A DNA stretch of 64,000 nucleotides from Candidatus Methylomirabilis sp. (GTDB lineage Bacteria; Methylomirabilota; Methylomirabilia; Methylomirabilales; Methylomirabilaceae). Of this stretch, positions 46,987 through 55,815 are shown in pieces; positions within the stretch are counted from its first letter, which is position 1; each line of letters opens with the position of its first letter. The position numbers and the translations under genes are program-made. The DNA is taken from assembly GCF_028716865.1 (NCBI RefSeq), contig NZ_JAQUOY010000004.1, forward strand, positions 62,001-126,000. The letters are read 5' to 3'. The notes under the pieces are model-generated. The model saw nothing but the letters and a program-made list of their open reading frames with translations. It was not told the DNA's origin and did no database searches.

Positions 46987-48096
46987 ATGATGAAGATCGG
47001 TATCACCGGAATCACTGGACTCATCGGATGGCACCTGCGCGCGTATCTGCAGGGCCGACCGGGGGTCGAGGTGCGCGGGGCGACGCGCGAGACATTCGCG
47101 GATGCCGATGCGCTGGCTGAATTTGTTTCCGGGCTAGATACCCTCGTGCATCTAGCTGGGATGAATCGCGGTGAGGACGCAGAGATCGAGGCGATCAATT
47201 TGCAATTAGTAGAAGCGTTGATCGAAGCGTGCGAGCGGACCGCCTCACTCCCCCGCATCGTTTTTTCCTCATCGACCCACGTCGAGCGTGACACCGTGTA
47301 TGGACGGTCGAAGCGAGAAGGTGCCACGCGCCTCCGTCGCTGGTCTAAGAAGTACGGGGCGCGTTTCACCAATCTGATTCTTCCGCACGTTTTCGGCGAG
47401 TTTGGCAAGCCCTTCTACAATTCCGCTGTGTCCACCTTTTGCCATCAGTTGGCCCGGGGGGAGACGCCTAGCATCATCGTCGATGGGCAATTGGGATTGA
47501 TACATGCGCAGCAGGTGACCGCGCGTATTCTTCAGATCGCCACGAATGGGGAAGATGGTGAGGTCAGGATGGAGGGGGAGCCGCTTACGGTGAGCGAACT
47601 GCTCGTCCGACTGGGGCGCATGGCCGATCTCTACAACGCTCAACTGATTCCGGACCTTCGGCATCCGCTTGATTTGCAACTCTTCAACACTTACCGTTCC
47701 TATTTGTTCCCCCATTTCTACCCGGTCTCTGTCAAGCTCCATAGCGATGACCGCGGCCAACTGTTTGAGGCGGTGCGAAGCTTGAACAGCGGGCAGATGT
47801 TCTTGTCCACCACGCATCCAGACATCACCAGAGGCAACCATTACCACACGCGTAAGGTGGAGCGTTTCCTGGTCGCCGAGGGAGATGGCTTGATACGGAT
47901 ACGCAAACTGTTTTCCAGCGAGGCGCTGGAATTCCGGGTGAGCGGCGCGCATCCCCAGTACATCGACATGCCAACTTTTTACACCCACAGTATCACTAAC
48001 GTCGGCAATTCCGATCTCCTCACCCTGTTCTGGACGCATGAGATTTTCGATCCCAACGATTCCGATACTTACCCAGAACTGGTGGTCGCGGCATGA
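46987..48096 (+). CDS. fnlB: UDP-sugar reductase/epimerase with cupin domain (CapF/WbjC type)
   Basis: 369 residues from ATG 46987. N-terminal extended SDR (KIGITGITGLIGWHLRAYL, LVHLAGMNRGED, SSTHVERDTVYGRSKREG with YxxxK) and a C-terminal cupin (SVKLHSDDRGQLFEAV, TRGNHYHTRKVERFLV, YIDMPTFYTHSITN). This two-domain layout is that of CapF/WbjC, the second enzyme of UDP-L-FucNAc synthesis; the cupin binds a metal through its His residues in known structures. It overlaps the next gene by 4 bp. Confidence 0.9.
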   Translation: MMKIGITGITGLIGWHLRAYLQGRPGVEVRGATRETFADADALAEFVSGLDTLVHLAGMNRGEDAEIEAINLQLVEALIEACERTASLPRIVFSSSTHVERDTVYGRSKREGATRLRRWSKKYGARFTNLILPHVFGEFGKPFYNSAVSTFCHQLARGETPSIIVDGQLGLIHAQQVTARILQIATNGEDGEVRMEGEPLTVSELLVRLGRMADLYNAQLIPDLRHPLDLQLFNTYRSYLFPHFYPVSVKLHSDDRGQLFEAVRSLNSGQMFLSTTHPDITRGNHYHTRKVERFLVAEGDGLIRIRKLFSSEALEFRVSGAHPQYIDMPTFYTHSITNVGNSDLLTLFWTHEIFDPNDSDTYPELVVAA

Positions 48097-49226
48097 GCGC
48101 GCTCAAGATCATGACGATCGTCGGCACACGTCCGGAGATTATCAGGCTTTCCAGGGTAATGGCGCGCCTGGACCATTATACTCAGCACATCCTGGTTCAC
48201 ACCGGCCAGAACTACGACTACGAGCTCAACGAGATCTTCTTCAATGAACTGGGACTGCGCAAACCCGATCATTTCCTGGATGCGGTCGGTGCGAGTGCTG
48301 CGCAGACCATCGGCAATATCATTAGCCGCTTTGATCTCTTGCTGGAGCAGGAACGACCCGATGCCGTACTGGTGTTGGGGGATACCAATAGCTGCCTCGG
48401 TGTCATCGCGGCCAAGAAGCGACGCATCCCGATCTTTCACATGGAGGCGGGCAATCGCTGCTTCGATATGCGGGTGCCGGAGGAAGCCAACCGCAGGCTG
48501 GTAGACCACATCAGCGACATCAATATGCCCTACAGCGACATCGCGCGTGAGTACCTCCTGCGGGAAGGGCTGCCGCCGGACCGCGTCATCAAAACGGGTA
48601 GCCCGATGTATGAGGTCTTACACCACTATTTGCCACAGATAGAGACCTCAGACGTGCTTCGGCGCCTAGAGCTGATGCCGCAGGAATACTTCGTGGTCAG
48701 TTGCCACCGGGAGGAGAATGTCGATTCCGAGGTGAACCTGGAAAAACTTGTCCACGTCTTGAATAGACTGGCTGAGTATTTCGGGAAGCGCCTGATCGTC
48801 TCCACCCACCCGCGTACACGGAAGCGTCTCGACGAAAGCCATGCTTTGCTGCACCGGCTCGTTGAGTTGATGCAGCCGCTGGGCTTTCCAGACTATGTCT
48901 GTCTGCAACAGCATGCCTTCGCTGTGCTGTCCGACAGCGGCACGATCACTGAGGAGTCATCCATCCTCAACTTCCCGGCGCTGAACATCCGGGAGGTTCA
49001 CGAGCGTCCTGAGGGGATGGAAGAGGCGGCAGTCATGCTGACGGGCTTGGAGTGGGAGAGGATCCTGCAGGCCGTCACCATCCTGGCGGAGCAGCCGCGG
49101 GGCAACCAACGCCTGCTTCGGCCGGTAGCCGACTACCAGGTCCAGAACGTTTCGGAAAAGGTCGTTCGGATCATCCTCAGCTACACCGATTACGTCAATC
49201 ACTTTGTCTGGCGTAAGATCATCTGA
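48093..49226 (+). CDS. fnlC: UDP-N-acetyl sugar 2-epimerase (CapG/WbjD type)
   Basis: 377 residues: KIMTIVGTRPEIIRLSRVMA, HTGQNYDYELNEIFF, LGDTNSCLG, FHMEAGNRCFDMRVPEEANR, SCHREENVDSEVN, SGTITEESSILNFPALNIRE. Non-hydrolysing UDP-GlcNAc 2-epimerase fold; the NRCFDMRVPEE stretch and the operon position identify the FnlC/WbjD branch, completing UDP-L-FucNAc. Cytoplasmic. Confidence 0.9.
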   Translation: MSALKIMTIVGTRPEIIRLSRVMARLDHYTQHILVHTGQNYDYELNEIFFNELGLRKPDHFLDAVGASAAQTIGNIISRFDLLLEQERPDAVLVLGDTNSCLGVIAAKKRRIPIFHMEAGNRCFDMRVPEEANRRLVDHISDINMPYSDIAREYLLREGLPPDRVIKTGSPMYEVLHHYLPQIETSDVLRRLELMPQEYFVVSCHREENVDSEVNLEKLVHVLNRLAEYFGKRLIVSTHPRTRKRLDESHALLHRLVELMQPLGFPDYVCLQQHAFAVLSDSGTITEESSILNFPALNIREVHERPEGMEEAAVMLTGLEWERILQAVTILAEQPRGNQRLLRPVADYQVQNVSEKVVRIILSYTDYVNHFVWRKII

Positions 49227-49247
49227 CCGTTGCGACTCCCTCAGAGA

Positions 49248-50498
49248 ATGGATAAAGAAACGAGGGCCCTGCGGATCCTGTTGCTCACCGATCGGTTTCC
49301 TCCGGAGGTTCGGTCGGCGGCTCGGATCTTTCACGAACTTGCCTCGGAACTGCAGCGAAGAGGTCATGATGTGGCCGTCATCGCAAAGGCGCCCCGAGGC
49401 TATGTCGCTGGCGAGGGGCGGGGGAAAGTCCTGCCAGGATGGAGTGAGGTTGACGGCGTTAGAACTTTCCGGGTACGAGGGTGCCCGATTCCCGGGTATC
49501 ATCCTATTCTTCGTGGCTTGGATCACCTGACCTTGGGATGGACTTTCGGTCGGGCCTGCCAACAGTTTGCGCGTCCGGATATCATCCTGGTGCAATCGCC
49601 GCCGCTTCCTTTAGCCTTGTCGGGAGGGACACACGCCAGAAGATGCGGCGGCCGACTGGTTCTCAATATTCAAGACCTGTATCCGAAGACTGCGATAGAC
49701 CTGGGATTGCTGAGAAATCCGGTCGCAATTGAGTTCGCGGAACGCATGGAACGTCGAGCGTACCGCGAGGCAGCACGAATCGTGGTCCATTCGAATGGGA
49801 ATCGCGATTTCCTCAAAAACTACAAAGGGGTGGCATTGGAAAAGGTTAACGTCATCCATAATTGGGTGAACACGGAGTTGCTGCGGCCGGAGCCGCGGGA
49901 CAACGATTTCAGTCGATCTCATGGTCTAACCGGGAAGTTCGTCGTATCATATGCCGGCCTCATGGGATATGCTCAGGACCTGACTACTGTTATCGAGAGC
50001 GCGAGACGTCTGCTCGAGCGTTCTGACATACTGTTCCTTCTCGTGGGTGAGGGTGTGCTGGAGCCTCGCTGGAGGCAGGCTGCGGGCGGCCTTGTCAATG
50101 TGCGCTTTCTGCCCTTGCAACCCAAAGATAAGTATGTCAAACTTTTGGCGGCATCCGATTTGTGTCTGGTGCCATTGGATGTGTCGCTCCGGACTCCAGC
50201 CGTTCCCGGCAAGCTCCAATCGATTATGGCGTCCGGGAGACCCGTAATAACGATCACTGGTCCGGAGAGCGATGCGCCGAAGCTCGTCCTAGCCAGCGGA
50301 GGTGGGGTCAATGTATCGCCGGGCGATGCGGAGGGTCTCGCCGACACAATATTCCGCTTGAGAGCGGACCCTGCCACGCGGACGCGGATGGGAGCGCGCG
50401 GACGCGCGTATGCTGAAGAGCATTTTTCTCTGCAGAAATGTGCCGACCTCTACGAGGAGTTGTTCGCTGAACTTAGGGACGAGAAGAAGACTCGTTAA
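49248..50498 (+). CDS. GT4 glycosyltransferase, probable L-FucNAc transferase (WbjE-like)
   Basis: About 416 residues: ILLLTDRFPPEVRSAARIFH, VLNIQDLYPKTAIDLGLL, RIVVHSNGNRDFL, VSYAGLMGYAQDL, FLPLQPKDKYVKLLAASDLC, VPGKLQSIMASGRPVI. The pattern matches the WbuB/WbjE-type transferases that follow fnlABC in many O-antigen loci, which suggests FucNAc as donor sugar. ATG 49248 is used; an upstream TTG at 49230 lacks a good site. Confidence 0.84.
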   Translation: MDKETRALRILLLTDRFPPEVRSAARIFHELASELQRRGHDVAVIAKAPRGYVAGEGRGKVLPGWSEVDGVRTFRVRGCPIPGYHPILRGLDHLTLGWTFGRACQQFARPDIILVQSPPLPLALSGGTHARRCGGRLVLNIQDLYPKTAIDLGLLRNPVAIEFAERMERRAYREAARIVVHSNGNRDFLKNYKGVALEKVNVIHNWVNTELLRPEPRDNDFSRSHGLTGKFVVSYAGLMGYAQDLTTVIESARRLLERSDILFLLVGEGVLEPRWRQAAGGLVNVRFLPLQPKDKYVKLLAASDLCLVPLDVSLRTPAVPGKLQSIMASGRPVITITGPESDAPKLVLASGGGVNVSPGDAEGLADTIFRLRADPATRTRMGARGRAYAEEHFSLQKCADLYEELFAELRDEKKTR

Positions 50499-50751
50499 CG
50501 CCAATGGGTACCAACAAATTCGTGGCGATGCACTCTGGAAACATTGGAAATGGGATCAAGCGGCTCGTACTAGAAACCTTGGCCGAAAGCCCGACTCTGT
50601 CAATGTCCTCTTCCTTCCCTACCAGTCCAAGGATGTGCTGTCGGATCCCTTTGTGGGCGCGGACGTTTTTCTGATCTCGCTTAAGCGTGGGCTCGCAGCT
50701 ACATCGTACCGAGCAAACTTTACAGAATTCTCGCACGGCACTCCAGTTTGA
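50499..50751 (+). pseudogene. C-terminal remnant of a WbjE-like GT4 gene, frameshifted
   Basis: Reads NVLFLPYQSKDVLSDPFVGA and DVFLISLKRGLA in one frame, then YIVPSKLYRILA in the next, with a stop near 50751. This is the conserved donor-site region of a GT4 enzyme like the one just upstream, but it is not a simple copy of it. No start or other domain remains. The rest of the gap to 50802 has no gene. Confidence 0.7.
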
Positions 50752-50802
50752 CCGTTCACTCCAAGTGCAGGCCTAGCATAACCCTTCCCGTGAGCTGAGC
50801 TA

Positions 50803-51444
50803 ATGCCCATCCCTCCGCTTCACGAGCCCTATCCTTCGCCTCTAAAACGTTCCCTGGATATCTCTCTTTCGGGTTTGGGCCTTCTTCTCTCCGCACCTCT
50901 CTGGGTATTCATCACCATTCTCATCAAGTTGGAAGATGGTGGGCCCGTCTTCTATGGGCGGGAACGAGTGGGAAAAGGGGGACTGCTATTTAGGAGTTGG
51001 AAGTTTCGGTCGATGATACCGGATTCAGACGAACGGTTTGGTCCGCTTCAGGCAAGGGATGGCGATGCGCGGGTCACCCGGGTAGGGCGGATTCTCCGGG
51101 CTACTGCGATGGATGAGCTGCCGCAACTATGGAATATCTTTATCGGCGATATGAGCTTTGTCGGTCCGCGAGCGCTGTTGCCTGAAGAGATCGAGGTGCG
51201 CGCCAATGGGAAGCTGATTCCGCTGGAGAAGATCCCCGGCTATGAGGCGCGGCACCGAGTAAGGCCTGGCCTTACCGGCGTGGCCCAAATCTATGCCCCA
51301 AGGGATATTTCCAGAAGGCACAAGTTTAAGTTCGACCTCCTCTATATCGGGAAGCAAACCTTTTGGCTGGATATCAGGTTGATCCTGCTCTCCTTCTGGA
51401 TCTCACTGAGGGGGAAATGGGAAAGTCGTCAGCACAAGTTTTAG
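50803..51444 (+). CDS. Initiating phosphoglycosyltransferase (PglC/WcaJ-type bacterial sugar transferase)
   Basis: 213 residues: [20 protein letters not shown], one re-entrant/TM hydrophobic helix, [32 protein letters not shown], the catalytic Asp-Glu in [20 protein letters not shown] and [13 protein letters not shown]. It is the short monotopic form lacking the extra N-terminal TM helices, as in PglC. It transfers phospho-sugar (often a diNAcBac, QuiNAc or FucNAc-type sugar) to undecaprenyl phosphate at the inner membrane, thus starting the repeat unit. Confidence 0.9.
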   Translation: MPIPPLHEPYPSPLKRSLDISLSGLGLLLSAPLWVFITILIKLEDGGPVFYGRERVGKGGLLFRSWKFRSMIPDSDERFGPLQARDGDARVTRVGRILRATAMDELPQLWNIFIGDMSFVGPRALLPEEIEVRANGKLIPLEKIPGYEARHRVRPGLTGVAQIYAPRDISRRHKFKFDLLYIGKQTFWLDIRLILLSFWISLRGKWESRQHKF

Positions 51445-51460
51445 CTGGGAGACGAGTCAT

Positions 51461-52648
51461 TTGATACACGACGTTGTTGTCATTGGTGCAGGTCCGGCTG
51501 GAAGCTATGCCGCCTACTGCCTCGCAGTCCGTGGCTACGATGTCGTCGTCCTGGAGGAGGATCCTCTGGTGGGAAAGCCCACGTACTGCTCTGGGCTGAT
51601 CGGCCTGGAGGCGTTTGCGAAGCACAATCTGCCGATCAACGCAATCATACGGTCGTTCACTGCGGCCCGTTTCTACTCCCCGTATGGCACCGAAGCGCTG
51701 GTGTCTTCCGATCGGCCTGTCGCCTATGTCGTAGATAGAGGGGAGTTTGATCGAAGCCTGGCCAGGCAAGCACAGGAAGCTGGGGCAAGATACCGACTTG
51801 CGACCAAGTGCATTGGGATCTCCCATGTTGACGGCGGCATTACGGCAGAGATCCGAGGTCTGGAAGGAGAAGAACGCATCAGGGCTAGGGCCGGGATCGT
51901 GGCGACGGGGGTAAAATATAATCTGTTAAACGGGCTGGGGATAGCACGACCCAAACGATTCATGGAGGCTGCCCAGGTAGAAGTGAGGATGAGGGACGTC
52001 AAAGAGGTTGAGGTCTATCTGGGCCGCAAGATCTCCCCTGGGTCTTTTGGATGGGCAATTCCCCTCGGTAATGAAACGGTCCGCTTGGGCATTTGCAACG
52101 GGGGGAAGGCGATCAGATACCTGCAAGGGCTTTTAGAGAACCCATTGATTAAGCCCCGGCTCCTCGATCAGGCCCCACGGATCAAAAGCAAGCCGATCCC
52201 GATTTCTCCCGTGAAGAGGAGTTATCTCGACCACGTTCTCTTAGTGGGAGACGCGGCAGGCCAGGTAAAGCCCACGACGGGTGGCGGGATACATTACAGC
52301 ATCCTGTGTGCGGAGATTGCTGCTAGGACACTTGATGAGGCGTTCAGGGTCGGCAATTTCGGCGAGCGCCAGATGGCCATGTACGAGTCTCGATGGCGCA
52401 AGGAGATTGGAGTAGAACTGCGGACAGGATCCTTCTTCCGACGGCTCGGGGGGTGGCTATCTGATTATCAGATCGACTATCTCATCCGGTCATACAGGAA
52501 TCCTGCACTACGCGACCTTGTCCAGAGGACAGCAGCTTTCGAACGCCATAGTGGTTTCATCCTCACCCTTTGTTGCAGTCAGTTCTTCTGGGATAGCTTT
52601 TGGGCGAGGTTAAAGTCCAAGGTCTTTCGACCTTTGTCCGGAGAATGA
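51461..52648 (+). CDS. FAD-dependent oxidoreductase, geranylgeranyl reductase family
   Basis: 395 residues: FAD-binding VVIGAGPAGSYAAYCLAVRG, VLEEDP, PTYCSGLIG, VVDRGEFDRSLARQA, WAIPLGNETVRLGIC and LLVGDAAGQVKPTTGGGIHY. This is the GGR/digeranylgeranylglycerophospholipid reductase-like family, which saturates polyprenyl chains in known cases. Adjacent to the polyprenyl-phosphate glycosyltransferase, it might act on a lipid carrier (inference). Start TTG 51461. Its 3' end overlaps the convergent ligase-like gene by 39 bp. Confidence 0.8.
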   Translation: MIHDVVVIGAGPAGSYAAYCLAVRGYDVVVLEEDPLVGKPTYCSGLIGLEAFAKHNLPINAIIRSFTAARFYSPYGTEALVSSDRPVAYVVDRGEFDRSLARQAQEAGARYRLATKCIGISHVDGGITAEIRGLEGEERIRARAGIVATGVKYNLLNGLGIARPKRFMEAAQVEVRMRDVKEVEVYLGRKISPGSFGWAIPLGNETVRLGICNGGKAIRYLQGLLENPLIKPRLLDQAPRIKSKPIPISPVKRSYLDHVLLVGDAAGQVKPTTGGGIHYSILCAEIAARTLDEAFRVGNFGERQMAMYESRWRKEIGVELRTGSFFRRLGGWLSDYQIDYLIRSYRNPALRDLVQRTAAFERHSGFILTLCCSQFFWDSFWARLKSKVFRPLSGE

Positions 52649-54349
52649 TGGGTGACTGAGCTGTGCGCACGCCGCAAGGATGCCTAAGTAACCCCAGAAA
52701 AGTAGTGCCTGCCTAGAAAGGATCAGAGGATGGCTGGTAAAGGCTGTAATGAGGTAGGCTCCCACACCGATTGAGAGAAACCTCGCTAGAAGGCGCTCCT
52801 TCCCCAAGTTGCGTGAAAACCCTCCGACCAGCGCCGCAAAAACAATCCATAGGAAACCTGCGAGGCCAAGCAGCCCGGTCTCGGCGGCTACCTGGATGAA
52901 ATAGTTGTGGAGATTCTGATGCACGCCGATGACGTAACCTCTGTCACTTGGTCCGTACTGGATGAAATAGTTGTAGAGATTCTCATGCATGGCGATGACG
53001 TAACCTCTGTCACTTGGTCCGTAGTAGTGGCCGCGACCTAGCTCCCGGTAGGCAGTCCCAGGACCCATGCCAAAGACTGGGTTCTCTTTGACCATTCGAA
53101 TTCCCGCCTCCGCGAAACCTTGACGCTGTCTCTGCCATGCCTCCAGCACAACCCCGGCATCCATCGCCTGGGCGACCCTAGTTAGCCCCAGAGAGGCTAG
53201 CCTTGGATGAGTTTGAAAGGCCCTGTCGATCAAGCCGTACCCCCCAGCAAGGGAGAACAAAAGGATCCCGCCTCCGAGAGCAGCCAGAACACCTCCGCGG
53301 ACCCAACGCCCTTTCACCGACCTGGCCAAGGTGGTCCACGCAATCCCAGCCCCAGCGGTCGCCGCGATCATCGCGATTCGGGATCCAGCTAGCGGGATCA
53401 TCAACACCGTGAGAAGAACCACGAGCCCCGCTACTGCTCGTGCCCACCACCCCTTTTCGGTCAACCACTCTCCCCACGCGACAAAGAGCGTGAGCACCAA
53501 GTATGACCCGTATGCATTGACGTCCTCAAGGAGCGATCCGACCTGAGCATACTGACCCCACTGCCATGTTGCCCATACCGAGAGGCCATAGAATCCAGTC
53601 AGGCCGGCCCCGACGAGCCAGCCACGGCACACAAGCCGAATCTCTCCTGACGATCTCAATCGGTCGGCCGTCAACCGATAACAGAGGAGAGAGGCCAGAA
53701 TGAGAAGCCCTGCCCTAAACGGGTAATTAGGAGAAAGCTGACGCCCTGAAGGAATGTGACGCCAGGCTAATATGAGACGATCCCACCACCATGGGTCTGA
53801 GAGGTAAAACAGGATCATCGAGGCCAGGACGGCAAGCGCGTAAACGATAACCCTGTTTTCGACCCGTCTCGTACCCCCTGGGTCCGGCCAGATGACGCGC
53901 CTGAGGAGTAGACCGAGCGCGAGACTCAGGAACAGGATCTCGACCCCGAGCAGCCCAGCCTTCCTCTGAAGCGCTGGATCGCCGATACCCACCCAGGTCA
54001 CGAGACCGCTCGTTACCGGAGCCACCGCGAAAAAGACGGCTAGCGCCCAGACGGGTCGCGTGAGGGAGAAAAAGGCAATAGTAGAAGCGCCGGCGATTAG
54101 AAAGAGCGGCAGGAGAACGCTGGTTGATGGGGATAAGCCATGCCGTAACGTCGCGGCAGTAGCGCGAAGATACGGGACGAGGAGAATCACCAATAAGACG
54201 ACAAGCAGAAGTGGCCAGACGCGGCCTCGCCACGAGGACAGCATTCGCGAGAGATTGAGAAGCCTACTTGTCTTGGAAGGCCCGCCCTGCTCCACGAGAG
54301 AAACCGGTTCTGGCTCAGCAGTATCCTGCCTCATCTTGACGAGCTTCAT
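52610..54349 (-). CDS. O-antigen ligase/polymerase-like membrane protein with duplicated His motif
   Basis: 579 residues with about 12 hydrophobic helices. The Wzy_C signature lies in a large loop: FGMGPGTAYRELGRGHYYG, then MHENLYNYFIQ and, 22 residues on, VHQNLHNYFIQVAAETGLLG. The catalytic-type His motif therefore occurs twice, because of a 66-bp tandem duplication. The only strong promoter ahead of it is on this strand (54391-54418), separate from the plus-strand locus. Role: ligation of glycan to lipid A core or to another acceptor, or polymerisation; unresolved. Confidence 0.8.
   Translation of the reverse strand: MKLVKMRQDTAEPEPVSLVEQGGPSKTSRLLNLSRMLSSWRGRVWPLLLVVLLVILLVPYLRATAATLRHGLSPSTSVLLPLFLIAGASTIAFFSLTRPVWALAVFFAVAPVTSGLVTWVGIGDPALQRKAGLLGVEILFLSLALGLLLRRVIWPDPGGTRRVENRVIVYALAVLASMILFYLSDPWWWDRLILAWRHIPSGRQLSPNYPFRAGLLILASLLCYRLTADRLRSSGEIRLVCRGWLVGAGLTGFYGLSVWATWQWGQYAQVGSLLEDVNAYGSYLVLTLFVAWGEWLTEKGWWARAVAGLVVLLTVLMIPLAGSRIAMIAATAGAGIAWTTLARSVKGRWVRGGVLAALGGGILLFSLAGGYGLIDRAFQTHPRLASLGLTRVAQAMDAGVVLEAWQRQRQGFAEAGIRMVKENPVFGMGPGTAYRELGRGHYYGPSDRGYVIAMHENLYNYFIQYGPSDRGYVIGVHQNLHNYFIQVAAETGLLGLAGFLWIVFAALVGGFSRNLGKERLLARFLSIGVGAYLITAFTSHPLILSRQALLFWGYLGILAACAQLSHPSFSGQRSKDLGL
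52892..53023 (-). repeat. 66-bp in-frame tandem duplication inside the ligase-like gene
   Basis: Units 52892-52957 and 52958-53023 both encode YGPSDRGYVI followed by an H-x-N-L-x-N-Y-F-I-Q motif (22 residues each). They differ at a handful of bases, so the duplication is not brand new. It adds a second putative catalytic His segment to the periplasmic loop. Confidence 0.88.
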
Positions 54350-54390
54350 TTATCCTTGACTATCCATGTCACGGTCCTTACGTGAGAGCT

Positions 54391-54418
54391 ATTGTAACTG
54401 ACCTAGTGAGACTGTCAA
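54391..54418 (-). promoter_or_regulatory. Strong sigma-70 promoter for the ligase-like gene
   Basis: On the minus strand, TTGACA (54418-54413) and TACAAT (54396-54391) with a 16-bp spacer. A start near 54384 gives a short leader of about 35 nt to the ATG at 54349, which is preceded by AAGGA. Confidence 0.6.
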
Positions 54419-54457
54419 GACAATGATGCGATCCCCAAAAGGGTGAGCCAATCCACA

Positions 54458-55501
54458 CTACTGGAGGGTCAGCAGAACGAGGATTTCTCCCTGCCCTTCT
54501 TCGAGAGGTTCGAGAGCCTTGCCCAATAGTGTGCCTGGTCGATGAATCAATGTCTCGCCCAGCTTCACGGGTGAGGAACGCATGGCGTGTCCAGGCGAAG
54601 GACTCGTCACCAGCAGGTCTCCCGCCGCGATCGGTCCGTAGGCGGCATCCACCTTCACCTTGACCCGCCCGCTCTGAGCCACTTTCACTTTGCCCTCTCC
54701 CGCCTCGCCGAGCAAGAGGCCCGGCTTGGCGGACACGACCCCTGCTACCCGCGTATCGTAGGATTGGGAGGCCGGCAGGATCTGATTGTACTCCTGGGGA
54801 TCGACGACCACCACCGTCCCCGGGGGCAGGGGGCGGGGCGCCTTGACCCACTCGGCAACATCCTGGTATTTGGCCGCCAGGTTGCCATCTACCTGGACAT
54901 CCCCGGCGACGTGGAGCTTGGTCGTCGGACTCGTCGTCCCGATGCCGACGTTGCCGTTGTCTTGTATTCTCATTTTTTCACTGGAATTCACCCTAAGCGT
55001 TAGAGGCGAAGTTGATTTAGTGCCGATTTGCCCCGTATTGGCGGTAACTCCAATATCTATTTGATCGTATGTTGGAGCATTAAATGTGGCAATTGTACCT
55101 GAGTTTCCGGAACCTATACTTACTTCTAATTTCTGACCAGGCCCTGTCGTCCCGATGCCGACGTTGCCGTTGTCTTGTATTCTCATTTTTTCACTGGAAT
55201 TCACCCTAAGCGCTAGAGGCGAAGTTGATTTAGTGCCGATTTGCCCCGTATTGGCGGTAACTCCAATATCTATTTGATCGTATGTTGGAGCATTAAATGT
55301 GGCAATTGTACCTGAGTTTCCGGAACCTATACTTACTTCTAATTTCTGACCAGGCCCTGTCGTCCCGATGCCGACGTTAGTACCGGTATCCTGGATACTT
55401 GTACTCACATTACCGGCCCACACTAGGGTGAAACGTCCTATTATCAGAAGCGCACTTATCAAGATCCCGCGCCATTTCAGTTGTCGAATCAATCGCTTCA
55501 T
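54458..55501 (-). CDS. Secreted repeat protein with NVGIGTT repeats (tail-fibre/adhesin-like)
   Basis: 347 residues: a basic, hydrophobic N terminus (signal peptide, cleaved probably after VWAG), two nearly identical 71-residue repeats (about residues 48-189), each starting NVGIGTTGPGQKLEV, a third partial NVGIGTTSPTTKLHV, and a C-terminal domain from DVQVDGNLAAKYQDVAEW to the end. Such repeat-plus-C-domain proteins are common as secreted proteins of unknown role in environmental bacteria. GAGGAG lies upstream of ATG 55501. It may be a cell-surface or appendage component; function unproven. Confidence 0.8.
   Translation of the reverse strand: MKRLIRQLKWRGILISALLIIGRFTLVWAGNVSTSIQDTGTNVGIGTTGPGQKLEVSIGSGNSGTIATFNAPTYDQIDIGVTANTGQIGTKSTSPLALRVNSSEKMRIQDNGNVGIGTTGPGQKLEVSIGSGNSGTIATFNAPTYDQIDIGVTANTGQIGTKSTSPLTLRVNSSEKMRIQDNGNVGIGTTSPTTKLHVAGDVQVDGNLAAKYQDVAEWVKAPRPLPPGTVVVVDPQEYNQILPASQSYDTRVAGVVSAKPGLLLGEAGEGKVKVAQSGRVKVKVDAAYGPIAAGDLLVTSPSPGHAMRSSPVKLGETLIHRPGTLLGKALEPLEEGQGEILVLLTLQ
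54935..55360 (-). repeat. Two tandem 213-bp repeats within the secreted repeat protein gene
   Basis: Units 54935-55147 and 55148-55360 appear to differ at one base only (agcgttag versus agcgctag), with a partial third unit to about 55380. The near-identity means a very recent duplication or ongoing gene conversion; copy number may vary between cells or be collapsed in assembly. Confidence 0.9.
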
Positions 55502-55569
55502 CGCATGTCTCCTCTTTTATGCACAATTACGGGTACATGATGTCCGGCTTGCCATCATGCGCGCTCATC

Positions 55570-55665
55570 TTACTCCAGCGTACGGACCGCTGATCGAATC
55601 TCGTTAATGTGACTCGCCTTGATCATGGTCTCCCCTAGCACGATGACAAAAGGTCCCGCTTCTTC
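55570..55665 (-). pseudogene. Orphan C-terminal ELR-type module remnant
   Basis: On the minus strand this encodes VLGETMIKASHINEIRSAVR then TLE and a TAA, a diverged copy of the last module of the proteins ending at 60305 and 63861 (TPIKASHISDLRNAVRALE). No upstream part of such a gene remains. The 55502-55815 gap otherwise holds only this and a gmd scrap. Confidence 0.65.
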
Positions 55666-55670
55666 AGGCT

Positions 55671-55693
55671 GATCCCTCAGAGGCCAAGCGACG
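55671..55693 (+). pseudogene. Scrap of a GDP-mannose dehydratase 3' region
   Basis: gatccctcagaggccaagcg and the next three bases match 59253-59275 at 22 of 23 positions (D-P-S-E-A-K-R). The sequence that follows is unrelated. It is the smallest of three gmd-derived pieces in this region. Confidence 0.45.
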
Positions 55694-55815
55694 GCGCGAG
55701 CAGGAGCGCGGTGTGTTGTCGAGGGTCAACTGACGTGGCGCCAGCGGCTGTAAATGGCAGCCATGTACGACCGGTTGGTAAAGAATATGGGAACGGACGC
55801 GAACCTCGGCGTATA

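Noticed and set aside
54935-55360. Possible CRISPR-like repeat array
   Set aside because: The repeats are 213 bp, directly adjacent, in frame and protein-coding; there are no spacers and no cas genes.
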